From Pseudomonadota bacterium (GTDB lineage: Bacteria; Pseudomonadota; Alphaproteobacteria; Sphingomonadales; Sphingomonadaceae), in the NCBI GenBank assembly GCA_016781555.1, contig JADDQD010000108.1:833-45998 (forward strand): a stretch of 45,166 bases of DNA, read 5' to 3'. The notes below the pieces were generated by a model, which saw nothing but the letters and a program-made list of their open reading frames with translations, was not told the origin of the DNA and did no database searches. Shown here one piece after another: positions 15,881 through 24,673 of this stretch (within the stretch, counting starts at the first letter, position 1; each line of letters begins with the position of its first letter). Made by a program: the position numbers and the translations under genes.

Positions 15881-17424
15881 TGATCAGCCGGCGCGCGCTT
15901 CTCGCTGGAGCTGCCGGCGCTACCTTGCTGCCTTCCACGATCCGAGCGGCGCCGAACCGCCCAACCGTCACCACGAGCCTCGGCCGGTTTCGCGGCAGCA
16001 GCGAAGGCGGGCTCCACGTCTTCCGCGGCATACGGTACGGCGTGGCCCCGCGCTTCCAGGCACCGCATGTGCCCAGAGCCAGCCGCGAGACAATCGAGGC
16101 GGTCGCATTCGGACCGTCAGCCCCGCAAAGAAGTGAACGTTACCGCCCCCAGAGCGAAGACTGCCTGTTCCTCAACATCTGGACTCCGGACGCGCGCCAA
16201 GGGGCAAAGCGCCCGGTCATGGTGTACATTCATGGCGGCGCATATTCGAACGGCAGCGTGGTCGATCCGCTGAACGACGGCCGCCACTTGGCGGCGCGGG
16301 GGGAGGTGGTGGTGGTCACGCTCAATCACCGCCTGAATGCGTTCGGCTACCTTTACCTCGCGCGCCTCGATCCGCGCTTTCCGGACAGCGGCAATGCCGG
16401 GCAGCTCGATCAGATCCTCGCCTTGAAGTGGATCCGGGCGAACGTCGGCAGGTTCGGCGGCGACCCGGATCGCATCATGCTTTTCGGCCAATCGGGCGGC
16501 GGCGCCAAGATCGCGACCATGATGGGGATGCCCGCTGCTCGCGGACTCTTCCACGGTGCAGCCACCATGAGCGGGCAGCAGGTAACGGCCTCGGGGCCGC
16601 TCAACGCGACTGCCCGCGCCAAGGCTTTTCTCGACGCGCTGAAGGCCACGCCCGGCGACCTCCTCGACATGCCGTGGCAACGCCTGCTGGACGGCCTCGC
16701 CGCCGTCGATGCCGTGCTGGGCGGCGGCGTTTATTTCGGTCCGGTGCTCGACATGAAGTGGCTGACGCGGCACCCGTTCTGGCCCGACGCGAACCCGCAG
16801 TCGAACAGCATTCCGATGATCCTTGGCAATACAAAGGATGAGACGCGCGGCTTCTTCGGCCCCGATCACCCGAAAGTCGTCGGCCTCAACTGGAACAACA
16901 TCGCGGAGCGTCTTGCGCCCGAGCTTCGTATCGACATTCACCCTGAATGGGTTGTCTCGCAATATCGGGCGCGTTTTCCGGAGCTCAATCCCGAGCAGCT
17001 CTTCTTTCGCGCAACGACCGCGGGGAGGAGCTGGCGCGGTCAAGTCGAAGAAGCAGATGCGCGCGCGCGTTCGGGAGCCCCGACTTGGGTTTATCAGCTG
17101 GACTTTCAGTCTCCGGTCGAACCCTGGCGCGGTGCACCGCACACCCTCGACATCCCGCTCGTATTCGGGACGCTCGATGCTGAAGGCTCAATCGCCGGGA
17201 CCGGCCCGGCATCGCGGCGGGTGAGTGGAAGCATGATGGACGCGTTTGTGTCTTTTGCGCGCAGCGGCGATCCCAACCATCGCGGCATAGCCGCCTGGCC
17301 CGTCCACAGTCTGGCCAATCGCGAAACGATGATCTTTGACGAACCCCCGCACGTGATGAACGATCCCCGCCGATGGGAGCGGGAGCTGTTCGCCCGCGTC
17401 CCCTACGTGCAGCCGGGAACCTAA
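15880..17424 (+). CDS. Type B carboxylesterase, Tat-exported
   Basis: A 514-residue alpha/beta hydrolase of the carboxylesterase type B family. A Tat-type signal starts at once (MISRRALLAGAAGATLLPST). The family markers are SEDCLFLNIWTP, VMVYIHGGAYSNG (oxyanion hole), FGQSGGGAK with the nucleophile Ser, NTKDETRGFF with the acidic residue and GAPHTLDIPLVFG with the His. It is the last gene of the uxaC operon, which suggests it removes acyl groups (acetyl or feruloyl) from pectin fragments in the periplasm. The exact ester is unknown. Confidence 0.85.
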   Translation: MISRRALLAGAAGATLLPSTIRAAPNRPTVTTSLGRFRGSSEGGLHVFRGIRYGVAPRFQAPHVPRASRETIEAVAFGPSAPQRSERYRPQSEDCLFLNIWTPDARQGAKRPVMVYIHGGAYSNGSVVDPLNDGRHLAARGEVVVVTLNHRLNAFGYLYLARLDPRFPDSGNAGQLDQILALKWIRANVGRFGGDPDRIMLFGQSGGGAKIATMMGMPAARGLFHGAATMSGQQVTASGPLNATARAKAFLDALKATPGDLLDMPWQRLLDGLAAVDAVLGGGVYFGPVLDMKWLTRHPFWPDANPQSNSIPMILGNTKDETRGFFGPDHPKVVGLNWNNIAERLAPELRIDIHPEWVVSQYRARFPELNPEQLFFRATTAGRSWRGQVEEADARARSGAPTWVYQLDFQSPVEPWRGAPHTLDIPLVFGTLDAEGSIAGTGPASRRVSGSMMDAFVSFARSGDPNHRGIAAWPVHSLANRETMIFDEPPHVMNDPRRWERELFARVPYVQPGT

Positions 17425-17499
17425 GAGGGTTCGAAACTCCCCGCGCGAGTCACAGCTCCGGTCTTCAAGAGGTCTTGACGGCGCTGCGAAAAGTGGGAA

Positions 17500-17513
17500 T
17501 GATACCGGTGTCA
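17500..17513. promoter_or_regulatory. Predicted uronate regulon operator (oxidoreductase-GH28 unit)
   Basis: TGATACCGGTGTCA, one mismatch from the ideal palindrome, lies 44 bases upstream of the oxidoreductase ATG and after the end of the uxaC operon. It marks a separate transcription unit. Confidence 0.75.
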
Positions 17514-17557
17514 TCTGAAGCGGACGGTCACTGTCCCACAGGTCCAGGAGAAGGTGA

Positions 17558-19023
17558 ATGGAAGAGAGGCGCAGCATCGCCCTCAATCGGCGCAGCGTGA
17601 TCAAAGCGGCGGCGGCGAGCGGCGCCGCGGTCTTGGGGGCGCCTGCGTCCGCCGGCAGGCTTGGAAACGAAAAGAAGCGGCACGCCATCGTCGGTACCGG
17701 TCACCGCGCACGCGTTTACCAGGACGCGATCTGGGGCAAGCACAAGGACCGGAACGCGCTGGTCGCATTGTGCGACACTAATCCCGGCCGCTTGGCATTC
17801 AGCGCGAAACGCGCAGCTGCGGCGGGGGCGGCGACGCCCAAGGTCTATCTGGCCCGCGACTTCGATCGGATGATCCGCGAGATGCGAGTTGATACGATCA
17901 TCGTCACCACCCCCGACGCTAGTCATGACGATTATATCGTCCGTGCGCTCGATGCAGGATGCGACGTCATCACCGAAAAACCGATGCCACCACCGCAGCC
18001 AAGGCGCAGCGCATCCTCGAGGCCGTCAAGCGGAACAACCGCCACGTCCGGGTCGCCTTCAACTATCGCTTCACGCCGCCTCGGACGCAGGTGAAGGAGC
18101 TGCTGATGCAGGGCGCGATCGGCGATATTCTCTCGGTCGATTTCAACTGGCTGCTCGATACCACGCACGGCGCCGATTATTTCCGCCGCTGGCACAGCCG
18201 GAAGGAGATTTCCGGCGGTCTCATGGTCCACAAGTCGACACACCATTTCGATCTGGTGAATTGGTGGCTCGGCGCGGTTCCCGTAAGCGTCACCGGCGTT
18301 GGCAAACGGGAATTCTACACTCCGGTCATGGCGCGGCGGCTCGGGCTGCAAAGCCACCACGAGCGCTGCCGAACCTGCCCTGAGAAAAGCGAGTGCAGCT
18401 TCTTCCTCGACCTCGCGGCCGACGCGGGCCTCAAGGCCCTTTACCTCGATAACGAGCAATATGACGGCTATTACCGCGATCAGTGCGTGTGGCGCCCGGA
18501 GATCGACATCGAAGATACGATGAACGTGATCGTCGGCTACGACAGCGGTGCTACGCTTTCCTACAGCCTCAATGCCTGCAACGCCTGGGAAGGGTACCAG
18601 ATCGCCTTCAACGGCACCAAGGGCCGGCTCGAACACTCCATCGTCGAGAAAACCTATGTTGCGGGCGGTGACATGGTGCAGGGCGGTACCGACGCCGACC
18701 GCGTAAAAATCCGGCTGTATCCGCTTCGCGGGGCGCCGCAGGACTTGAAGCCCCGCACCGGCACGGGCGGACATGGCGGCGGCGACGATGTGATGATGGC
18801 GGACCTCTTCGGCCCGCCGAACCCGGATAGCGCCGGCCGCGTCGCCGACGAACGGGCCGGATGCTACTCGATCCTGATCGGCGCCGCCGCGAACCAATGT
18901 TTCGAAACCGGGCAGCCGGTCAAAATCGCGGACATGGTGACGGGACTGACGCGACCCGACATGCCGCCCATGCCCTCGCGCAAGGGCCCGGTGCCCATGC
19001 CGCCACGCGCGATCCGCGCCTGA
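17558..19023 (+). pseudogene. Gfo/Idh/MocA family oxidoreductase, Tat signal, frameshifted
   Basis: An NAD(P)-dependent sugar oxidoreductase relative. The N-terminal part begins at ATG 17558 after AGGAGAAGG, with a Tat signal (NRRSVIKAAAASGAAVLGA) and the Rossmann motif IVGTGHRARVY. It keeps the family frame up to VITEKPM near 17986, then drifts to a stop at 18092-18094. The remainder (TTAAKAQRILEAVKRNNRHV onward, to PPRAIRA) is in the next frame and intact to 19023. A single G is missing at about 17986 (ATGCC instead of ATGGCC). Restoring it gives about 488 residues. The C-terminal domain carries a Cys cluster (RCRTCPEKSEC) that may bind metal. Because the loss is in a GG run, an assembly error is possible. 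The substrate is unknown; it is probably a pectin-derived uronate or a glycoside. Confidence 0.82.
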
Positions 19024-19039
19024 GCCAGGAGCAAAGCAG

Positions 19040-20467
19040 ATGTTGATACAACCCTCGCGCCGAGACCTTCTTCGCTATGCCGGGGCCGGCGCTGCAGCAG
19101 GGCTGCTGCCAAGCGGCGCGCTTGCAGCAAGTGACCCTTGGGCGCGCGCCAGGGATATCGCCCGCACCGTCCGGGCCCCGACGATCCCGGGCCGAGTCTT
19201 CGACGTCACCAACTTCGGAGCCAAGGGCGACGGAAGAACGCTCAACACCGCCGCCATTGCGCAAGCGATCGACGCCTGCAATCGGATGGGCGGCGGGCGC
19301 GTGCTGGTGCCGGCGGGCCGCTTCCTCACGGGAGCGGTTCATTTGAAATCAAATGTCGAGCTGCATCTCGCCAAGGGTGCAACGCTCGCTTTCAGCACGA
19401 ACCCCGCCCATTACCCGATCGTCTTCACGCGCTGGGAGGGGATCGAACTCATGAACTACTCGCCCTTCATCTACGCTTACAAGCAGAAGAATATCGGGCT
19501 GACGGGGCAAGGGACGATCGACGGCCAGTCGGACGCGCAGCATTGGTGGTCCTGGAAAGGGCCGTGGCGCGGCACCATCGATCATGGTTGGCGCGAAGGC
19601 ATGCCCGATCAGCGCAAATCGCGCGCTGTGCTGTTTCAGATGGCGGAAGACGCGGTTCCGGTGGAAAAGCGCGTGTTTGGCCACGGCCATTATCTGCGCC
19701 CGAGCTTCGTCCAGCCCTATCTGTGCGACAACGTCCTTATCGAGGGAATCAGGGTTCGCCGCTCGCCTTTCTGGAACATTCACCCGGTGCTCTGTCGCAA
19801 TGTGACGATGCGCGGAGTGAATATCGAAGGTCACGGCCCGAACAATGATGGCGTCGACCCGGAGTCGGTCGATCATATGCTGATCGAGGATTGCGAGTTC
19901 GACACGGGCGACGACTGCATCGCAGTGAATTCCGGCCGCAATGCCGATGGGCGTCGGCTCGCCACGCCCGCGCAGAACATCCTCGTTCGCAATTGCCACA
20001 TGCGTGAAGGTCATGGCGGGGTGGTTGTGGGGAGCCAGATTTCGGGCGGCGCACGCTGGGTGTTCGCGGAGAATTGCCGGATGGACAGCCCCGACCTCTG
20101 GTACGCGATCCGGTTCAAGAACAACGCGCTTCGGGGCGGCCTCCTGGAAAATTTCTATTACCGCGACATCAATGTGGGGCGGGTCAGCCGCGCGGCGATC
20201 ACCTGCGACTTCAATTACGAAGAGGGCGAAAAGGGCAGCTTCAAACCCCAGCTTCGAAACGTCGTCATCGAGCGGCTGCGGGCGGAGAATGCGGTGCGCG
20301 TGCTCGATTCGCAGGGCCTGCCCGGTGCACCGGTGGAGGGCATCACGCTCCGGGACTGCGATTTCCGGGGCGTCACGCAGCCGAGCATCGTCCGCCACAC
20401 GCTCGGCTTGGAGTTCCAGAACGTGCGCGTGAATGGTCGGCCGGTGGATCGGCTCGAAACGGCGTGA
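19040..20467 (+). CDS. GH28 polygalacturonase, Tat-exported
   Basis: A 475-residue right-handed beta-helix hydrolase that should cut polygalacturonic acid or release galacturonate from its ends. It begins with a Tat signal (RRDLLRYAGAGAAAGLLPSG), and VFDVTNFGAKGDGRTLNTAA opens the mature domain as in other GH28 enzymes. The four active-site motifs are present: NNDGVDPES (NxD), DTGDDCIAV (DD), REGHGGVVVGS (GHG) and IRFKNN (RxK). It follows the oxidoreductase by 16 bases in the same unit. Exo or endo action cannot be determined. Confidence 0.92.
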   Translation: MLIQPSRRDLLRYAGAGAAAGLLPSGALAASDPWARARDIARTVRAPTIPGRVFDVTNFGAKGDGRTLNTAAIAQAIDACNRMGGGRVLVPAGRFLTGAVHLKSNVELHLAKGATLAFSTNPAHYPIVFTRWEGIELMNYSPFIYAYKQKNIGLTGQGTIDGQSDAQHWWSWKGPWRGTIDHGWREGMPDQRKSRAVLFQMAEDAVPVEKRVFGHGHYLRPSFVQPYLCDNVLIEGIRVRRSPFWNIHPVLCRNVTMRGVNIEGHGPNNDGVDPESVDHMLIEDCEFDTGDDCIAVNSGRNADGRRLATPAQNILVRNCHMREGHGGVVVGSQISGGARWVFAENCRMDSPDLWYAIRFKNNALRGGLLENFYYRDINVGRVSRAAITCDFNYEEGEKGSFKPQLRNVVIERLRAENAVRVLDSQGLPGAPVEGITLRDCDFRGVTQPSIVRHTLGLEFQNVRVNGRPVDRLETA

Positions 20468-20510
20468 GACCTGGAACCTGTTGCCGATGTGCCACGCGAC
20501 CCAACAAAAT

Positions 20511-20524
20511 TGACACCGGTGTCC
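20511..20524. promoter_or_regulatory. Predicted operator 1 upstream of the TonB-dependent receptor
   Basis: TGACACCGGTGTCC has one mismatch to the ideal palindrome. It overlaps a TTGACA sequence (20510-20515) that could serve as a -35 element, although no matching -10 is obvious. Confidence 0.72.
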
Positions 20525-20620
20525 CTCGGCACGGAAACTGCCGCTGAAGAAGGCACCTGCTTCTTGAGGCGAGCGGCGATTGGTGAAATCATGCAATGCA
20601 ACAGCCGGGCGCCTCGTTGC

Positions 20621-20634
20621 TGACACCGGTGACA
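20621..20634. promoter_or_regulatory. Predicted operator 2 upstream of the TonB-dependent receptor
   Basis: TGACACCGGTGACA is centred exactly 110 bases from operator 1 and ends 20 bases before the receptor ATG. Two sites before one gene would allow repression loops between bound repressor dimers. Confidence 0.72.
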
Positions 20635-20654
20635 ACAAACGGGAGGGAAGAGAC

Positions 20655-23594
20655 ATGTCGAACAAGTTTACGAAATCAGTGGGCGCCCGCTTCGCTGGAT
20701 CGTCCGCACTGGCTTTGGCATTGGCCACTCTGTTCCCGCATATTGCGCACGCGCAGCAAGCGCAGCCGGTCCAACAGCCCGAAGCAGGGGCGGAAGGGCG
20801 CCAAGAGCCCGCGATCGGCCAAAGTGCGCCGACGCCTACTCAAGGAGATCAGGTTTCAGGCGAGCCCGATGCCGGCGATACGGGGGCGGAAATCGTCGTC
20901 ACCGGCTTCCGCTCGAGCATCGCTGCGGCGCTTCAAGACAAGCGCCAGGCCACCGGCGTCGTCGACGTCATCAAGGCCGAAGATATCGCGGACTTCCCCG
21001 ACAACAACCTTGCCGAATCCATTCAGCGCGTCCCCGGCGTCGCGATCACCCGCGAAGCGGGCGAAGGGCGCTCCATCTCGGTTCGCGGGCTCGGACCTGC
21101 GTTCACGCGGGTTCGCATCAACGGCATGGAAGCAATCGCAACCACGGGCGGCTCCGACGCTGCCGGCGGCGTGAACCGCAGCCGCGGGTTCGACTTCAAC
21201 GTCTTTGCGTCCGAGCTTTTCAGCTCCATCGCCGTGCGCAAAACCGCATCGGCCGATGTGGAGGAGGGTTCGCTCGGCGCAACCGTTGATCTGACGACGG
21301 CGCGCCCGCTCGATTATAATGACCCCTTCGTGGTCGCCGGCTCCGCGCAGGTCGGGTACGGTGACAAATCCAAGGAGTTCGACCCACGGGTCGCCGGGCT
21401 CCTCAGCTGGCACAATGAGGATCGCACCTTCGGTGTGCTCGTCTCAGGCGCTTTTTCGGAGCGTTCCGTGCTCGAGCAAGGGCACAGCACCGTCCGCTGG
21501 GGCCCTGCCGGCGCGAACGGCGGCTTCAATCCTGCCTCGAGGCTTCCCGGCGTCAGCATAGCCCAGCTGAACCTTGCGCCGGCGCGGGACGGCAGCAATT
21601 GGGATCAGTTGATCTACCACCCGCGCATTCCGCGCTATGACAATTGGGCTTATTCGATCAAGCGGCTGGGCGTCACGGGTTCCGTGCAGTGGAAGCCGAC
21701 CGATCGCACCTCGCTCAACATCGATGCGCTTTACTCCGATTCCGACACCACGCGCGCGGAGAATTATATCGAGGCGATCTCCTTCAGCCGGGCCGCGGCA
21801 AGCGGGAAGCGCGAGACGATTATCCGGGACGGAGCCATCAACGAGCAGAACGAACTTGTCTTCGGGGTCTTCGACCGAGTCGATATGCGCGTCGAATCGC
21901 GCTTCGACGAGCTCCAAACCGAGTTCCAGCAATATACCGGCGTGCTCAGCCACGAGTTCAGCGACGCGTTCCGGGTGACCGGCTTTGGCGGTTACGCGAA
22001 GTCGGCCTTCAGCAATCCCGTCCAGACGACCATCACCCTCGACCGCATCAACACCAACGGTTACGGCTGGGATTATCGCAACAACGACCGCATGCCGGCG
22101 ATCAACCTCGGGTTCGATCCCGCCGATCCGGCCAGCTGGTCGATGAGAAATGGCGTTTCCGACATTCGCATTCGCCCGCAATTCGTCGACAACAGCTACC
22201 GAACCGGGAAGCTCCTGGGCGAGTGGGACGTCACGGAGGGCTTCACCGTCGAGCTCGGCGGCGAATATCGCCGCTTCAACTTCTCCAGCCGCGCTTTCCG
22301 GAGGCTGGTTGCGGAGACCCAAAGTCCGACGCTGACCCCGGCGCAAGTCGCGGCAGCCACCACCGTGCTGCGCGGCCCGACCGGCGATCCGAAACACAGC
22401 AGCTACATCATCCCGAACTTCAAGACGTTCGTGGATACGTACAATATATACTGCAACTGCATCCAGAACATCAACGGCCAGAACATCGACTTCCGCTTGG
22501 GCGGCGTCGAGCAGATCAACGCGCGGAGCAACTTTGCAACGGTGCAGGAGGAGAATTACGCAGGCTACCTGCAGTTCAACTTCGAATATCCGATCGGCGC
22601 CGTCACGCTGAGGGGCGATGCAGGCATTCGCTATGTCGAGACTCGGCAGGATACCACCGGATTTGCGGCGGTGAACGGCGACGTTCGCGAGCTCCGCGTG
22701 AAACGGGATTACGACAACTGGCTCCCCGCGATGAACCTGGTCGCAGAGATCACCCCCGAGCTTCTGCTTCGGTTTGCTGCGGCGAAGGTCATCACCCGGC
22801 CTGGACTCGGGAGCCTATCGCCGGGTGGGGGGCTCACGATCCAGGCCTCGAACCGAAGCTTCAATACGGGGAACCCATTCCTTAATCCCACCGAGGCGAC
22901 CAATCTCGATGTGGCCGCGGAATGGTATTTCGCCCAGGGATCGCTGCTCGGCGTTGGACTTTTCCAAAGGAACATCAGCACGCTTTCGGGCACGACGATC
23001 ACGGACCAAGTACCGTTCACCGCGCTGGGCTTGCCGCTCGAACTGCTCACCGGCACCGGCGTGCAGCCGACCGACATTTTCGATTTCCGCAGGGTCGTGA
23101 ACGGGGAGGGCGGCAAGCTCCGGGGCTTCGAAGTGAACTACCAGCATCAGCTGCGATTCCTGCCCGGCTTCCTCAGAAATCTTGGCGTTCTTGCCAACTA
23201 CACTTATGTCCAAGCCAATATCCGCTACCCTGGCCCCGGCGGCACGGCTCCGGTCACCGGGCCGCTGACGAACCTCTCCAAACAGTCGGCGAACGGCACC
23301 TTGTTCTACGAAGACAAGGTTTTCAGCATCCGGGGATCGGTCGCCTATCGCTCCGGCTATGTGACGGCCTTTGCCGGCGGTGCCCGCGAGAGCAGCACCG
23401 AAGAAGGCGTGAACTCCACCGTCAATTTCGACATGTCCAGTTCACTCGCTATCACGGAAAATATCAGCCTCACCGCCGAAGCCTTGAATCTGACCGACGA
23501 GGCGCAGGACCAGTATATCGACGAAGACAACCGGGTGGTGCTTTTCCACCGCACGGGACGCCAATTCTGGCTGGGAGTGAGGGCACGCTTCTGA
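20655..23594 (+). CDS. TonB-dependent outer membrane receptor, pectin oligomer uptake
   Basis: A 979-residue outer membrane transporter. The signal peptide ends near AHAQQ (residues 30-35). A Gln/Pro/Ala-rich linker follows, then a TonB-box-like EIVVTGFRSS and a plug domain with DFPDNNLAESIQRVPGVAI and SVRGLGPAFTRVRINGMEA. The rest is a beta-barrel ending in the aromatic RQFWLGVRARF. This is the long sphingomonad/xanthomonad type that usually takes up oligosaccharides. Its place behind two operators and next to GH28 and PL10 indicates oligogalacturonide import. ATG 20655 follows GGGAGGGAAGAG; the upstream open frame covers operator 2 and is not coding. Confidence 0.92.
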   Translation: MSNKFTKSVGARFAGSSALALALATLFPHIAHAQQAQPVQQPEAGAEGRQEPAIGQSAPTPTQGDQVSGEPDAGDTGAEIVVTGFRSSIAAALQDKRQATGVVDVIKAEDIADFPDNNLAESIQRVPGVAITREAGEGRSISVRGLGPAFTRVRINGMEAIATTGGSDAAGGVNRSRGFDFNVFASELFSSIAVRKTASADVEEGSLGATVDLTTARPLDYNDPFVVAGSAQVGYGDKSKEFDPRVAGLLSWHNEDRTFGVLVSGAFSERSVLEQGHSTVRWGPAGANGGFNPASRLPGVSIAQLNLAPARDGSNWDQLIYHPRIPRYDNWAYSIKRLGVTGSVQWKPTDRTSLNIDALYSDSDTTRAENYIEAISFSRAAASGKRETIIRDGAINEQNELVFGVFDRVDMRVESRFDELQTEFQQYTGVLSHEFSDAFRVTGFGGYAKSAFSNPVQTTITLDRINTNGYGWDYRNNDRMPAINLGFDPADPASWSMRNGVSDIRIRPQFVDNSYRTGKLLGEWDVTEGFTVELGGEYRRFNFSSRAFRRLVAETQSPTLTPAQVAAATTVLRGPTGDPKHSSYIIPNFKTFVDTYNIYCNCIQNINGQNIDFRLGGVEQINARSNFATVQEENYAGYLQFNFEYPIGAVTLRGDAGIRYVETRQDTTGFAAVNGDVRELRVKRDYDNWLPAMNLVAEITPELLLRFAAAKVITRPGLGSLSPGGGLTIQASNRSFNTGNPFLNPTEATNLDVAAEWYFAQGSLLGVGLFQRNISTLSGTTITDQVPFTALGLPLELLTGTGVQPTDIFDFRRVVNGEGGKLRGFEVNYQHQLRFLPGFLRNLGVLANYTYVQANIRYPGPGGTAPVTGPLTNLSKQSANGTLFYEDKVFSIRGSVAYRSGYVTAFAGGARESSTEEGVNSTVNFDMSSSLAITENISLTAEALNLTDEAQDQYIDEDNRVVLFHRTGRQFWLGVRARF

Positions 23595-23613
23595 GGAAGC
23601 GTTCCGGCCAATC

Positions 23614-23648
23614 GCCGGCCGCTCCTTCGGGGGCGGCCGGCTATTTTT
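23614..23648 (+). terminator. Intrinsic terminator after the TonB-dependent receptor
   Basis: GCCGGCCGC (23614-23622) pairs fully with GCGGCCGGC (23633-23641) around a 10-base loop, followed by TATTTTT. It lies 19 bases after the receptor stop codon and would end or attenuate transcription before the two following genes. Confidence 0.88.
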
Positions 23649-23664
23649 CGGGCGGTGCGAGGCA

Positions 23665-24663
23665 ATGAGAGTGGATCGCCGAACGGCCATTTTCGGAACT
23701 CTCGCCCTCGGGGTGGCGGCGCGCGCCGCTGGTCAGACGGCGGCTCCTTTCACCTCGCAATCAAAGCATGTCACCATGGCTGACCCGACGGAAACGATCG
23801 ACCTCTGGCCAAAGGGCGCACCCGGCGCGCCCGCGAAGCTCCCGGTGGAAACGGTGCGGGAGCGCAGCAGCGATCCTTCCTTCAACGATCGGTACGTGTT
23901 CGGGATCAGCCGCCCCCGAATGGCAGTGTTCCGGCCCGATCGGCCGAACGGAGCCGCCGTCCTCATCATGCCCGGTGGCGGGTACAATCGGGTGGTGATC
24001 GACAAGGAAGGTTATGAGATGGCGCGCTGGCTCACCGCCCGCGGCATCACCGCCTTTGTTCTTTTCTATCGCCTGCCGCATGAAGGTTGGACGGCGGGGC
24101 CAAACGTGCCGCTGTCCGACGCCCAGCGAGCCATGCGGCTCATTCGTGGCGGCGCGGCGCGCTACCGCATCGATCCCGAGCGGATATGCGCGATGGGATT
24201 TTCGGCGGGCGGACACCTTTGCGCCGACCTCCTGACCCGGTTCGATACGCCCGTTTACCGCCCTGTGGACGGTGCGGACGCTTTGTCGGCGAGGCCGGGT
24301 GGCGCCGCTCCCATTTATCCGGTCATTTCGATGATCCCGCCGATCGCGCATGCCGGGTCCCGTGAAAAGCTTATCGGTGAGGCAGCTTCGGCCGAACGCG
24401 AGCGCGCGCACTCACCGCACCTGAATGTGCCAGCCAGCGCTCCGCCGACCTTTCTCCTCCACGCCGAGGATGATGCCTCGGTGCGGGTCGAGAATACGCT
24501 CCTGCTTCGCGCGGCGCTTCGCGAGAAGCGCGTCCCGGTCGAGACGCATCTCTTCCCCGACGGCGGGCACGGCTTTGGCCTGCGTCTTGCCAAGGGCAAG
24601 ACGGTCGAGGGCTGGCAGGAGCTTTTCTTCGCCTGGGGCCGCAAGCGCGGCCTTTTCACTTGA
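23665..24663 (+). CDS. Alpha/beta hydrolase, probable pectin/xylan acetylesterase
   Basis: A 332-residue esterase with a Tat-like start (DRRTAIFGTLALGVAARA). The mature domain shows IDLWPKGAPG and VLIMPGGGYNRVV (oxyanion region), GFSAGGHLCADL with the Ser nucleophile, LLHAEDDASVRVEN with the Asp and PDGGHGFGLRL with the His. These are typical of BD-FAE/acetyl xylan esterase-like enzymes found in plant-polymer loci. It probably removes acetyl groups from pectin. It starts 16 bases after the terminator hairpin and is 10 bases upstream of PL10. No operator of the ACCGGT type is seen directly before it, so expression may come from receptor read-through. Confidence 0.82.
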   Translation: MRVDRRTAIFGTLALGVAARAAGQTAAPFTSQSKHVTMADPTETIDLWPKGAPGAPAKLPVETVRERSSDPSFNDRYVFGISRPRMAVFRPDRPNGAAVLIMPGGGYNRVVIDKEGYEMARWLTARGITAFVLFYRLPHEGWTAGPNVPLSDAQRAMRLIRGGAARYRIDPERICAMGFSAGGHLCADLLTRFDTPVYRPVDGADALSARPGGAAPIYPVISMIPPIAHAGSREKLIGEAASAERERAHSPHLNVPASAPPTFLLHAEDDASVRVENTLLLRAALREKRVPVETHLFPDGGHGFGLRLAKGKTVEGWQELFFAWGRKRGLFT

Positions 24664-24673
24664 AGGTTTGACG

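Noticed and set aside
17692-17706. GGTACCGGTCACC in the oxidoreductase gene
   Set aside because: The ACCGGT core encodes the conserved Rossmann Gly-Thr-Gly segment, and the flanks do not match the operator.
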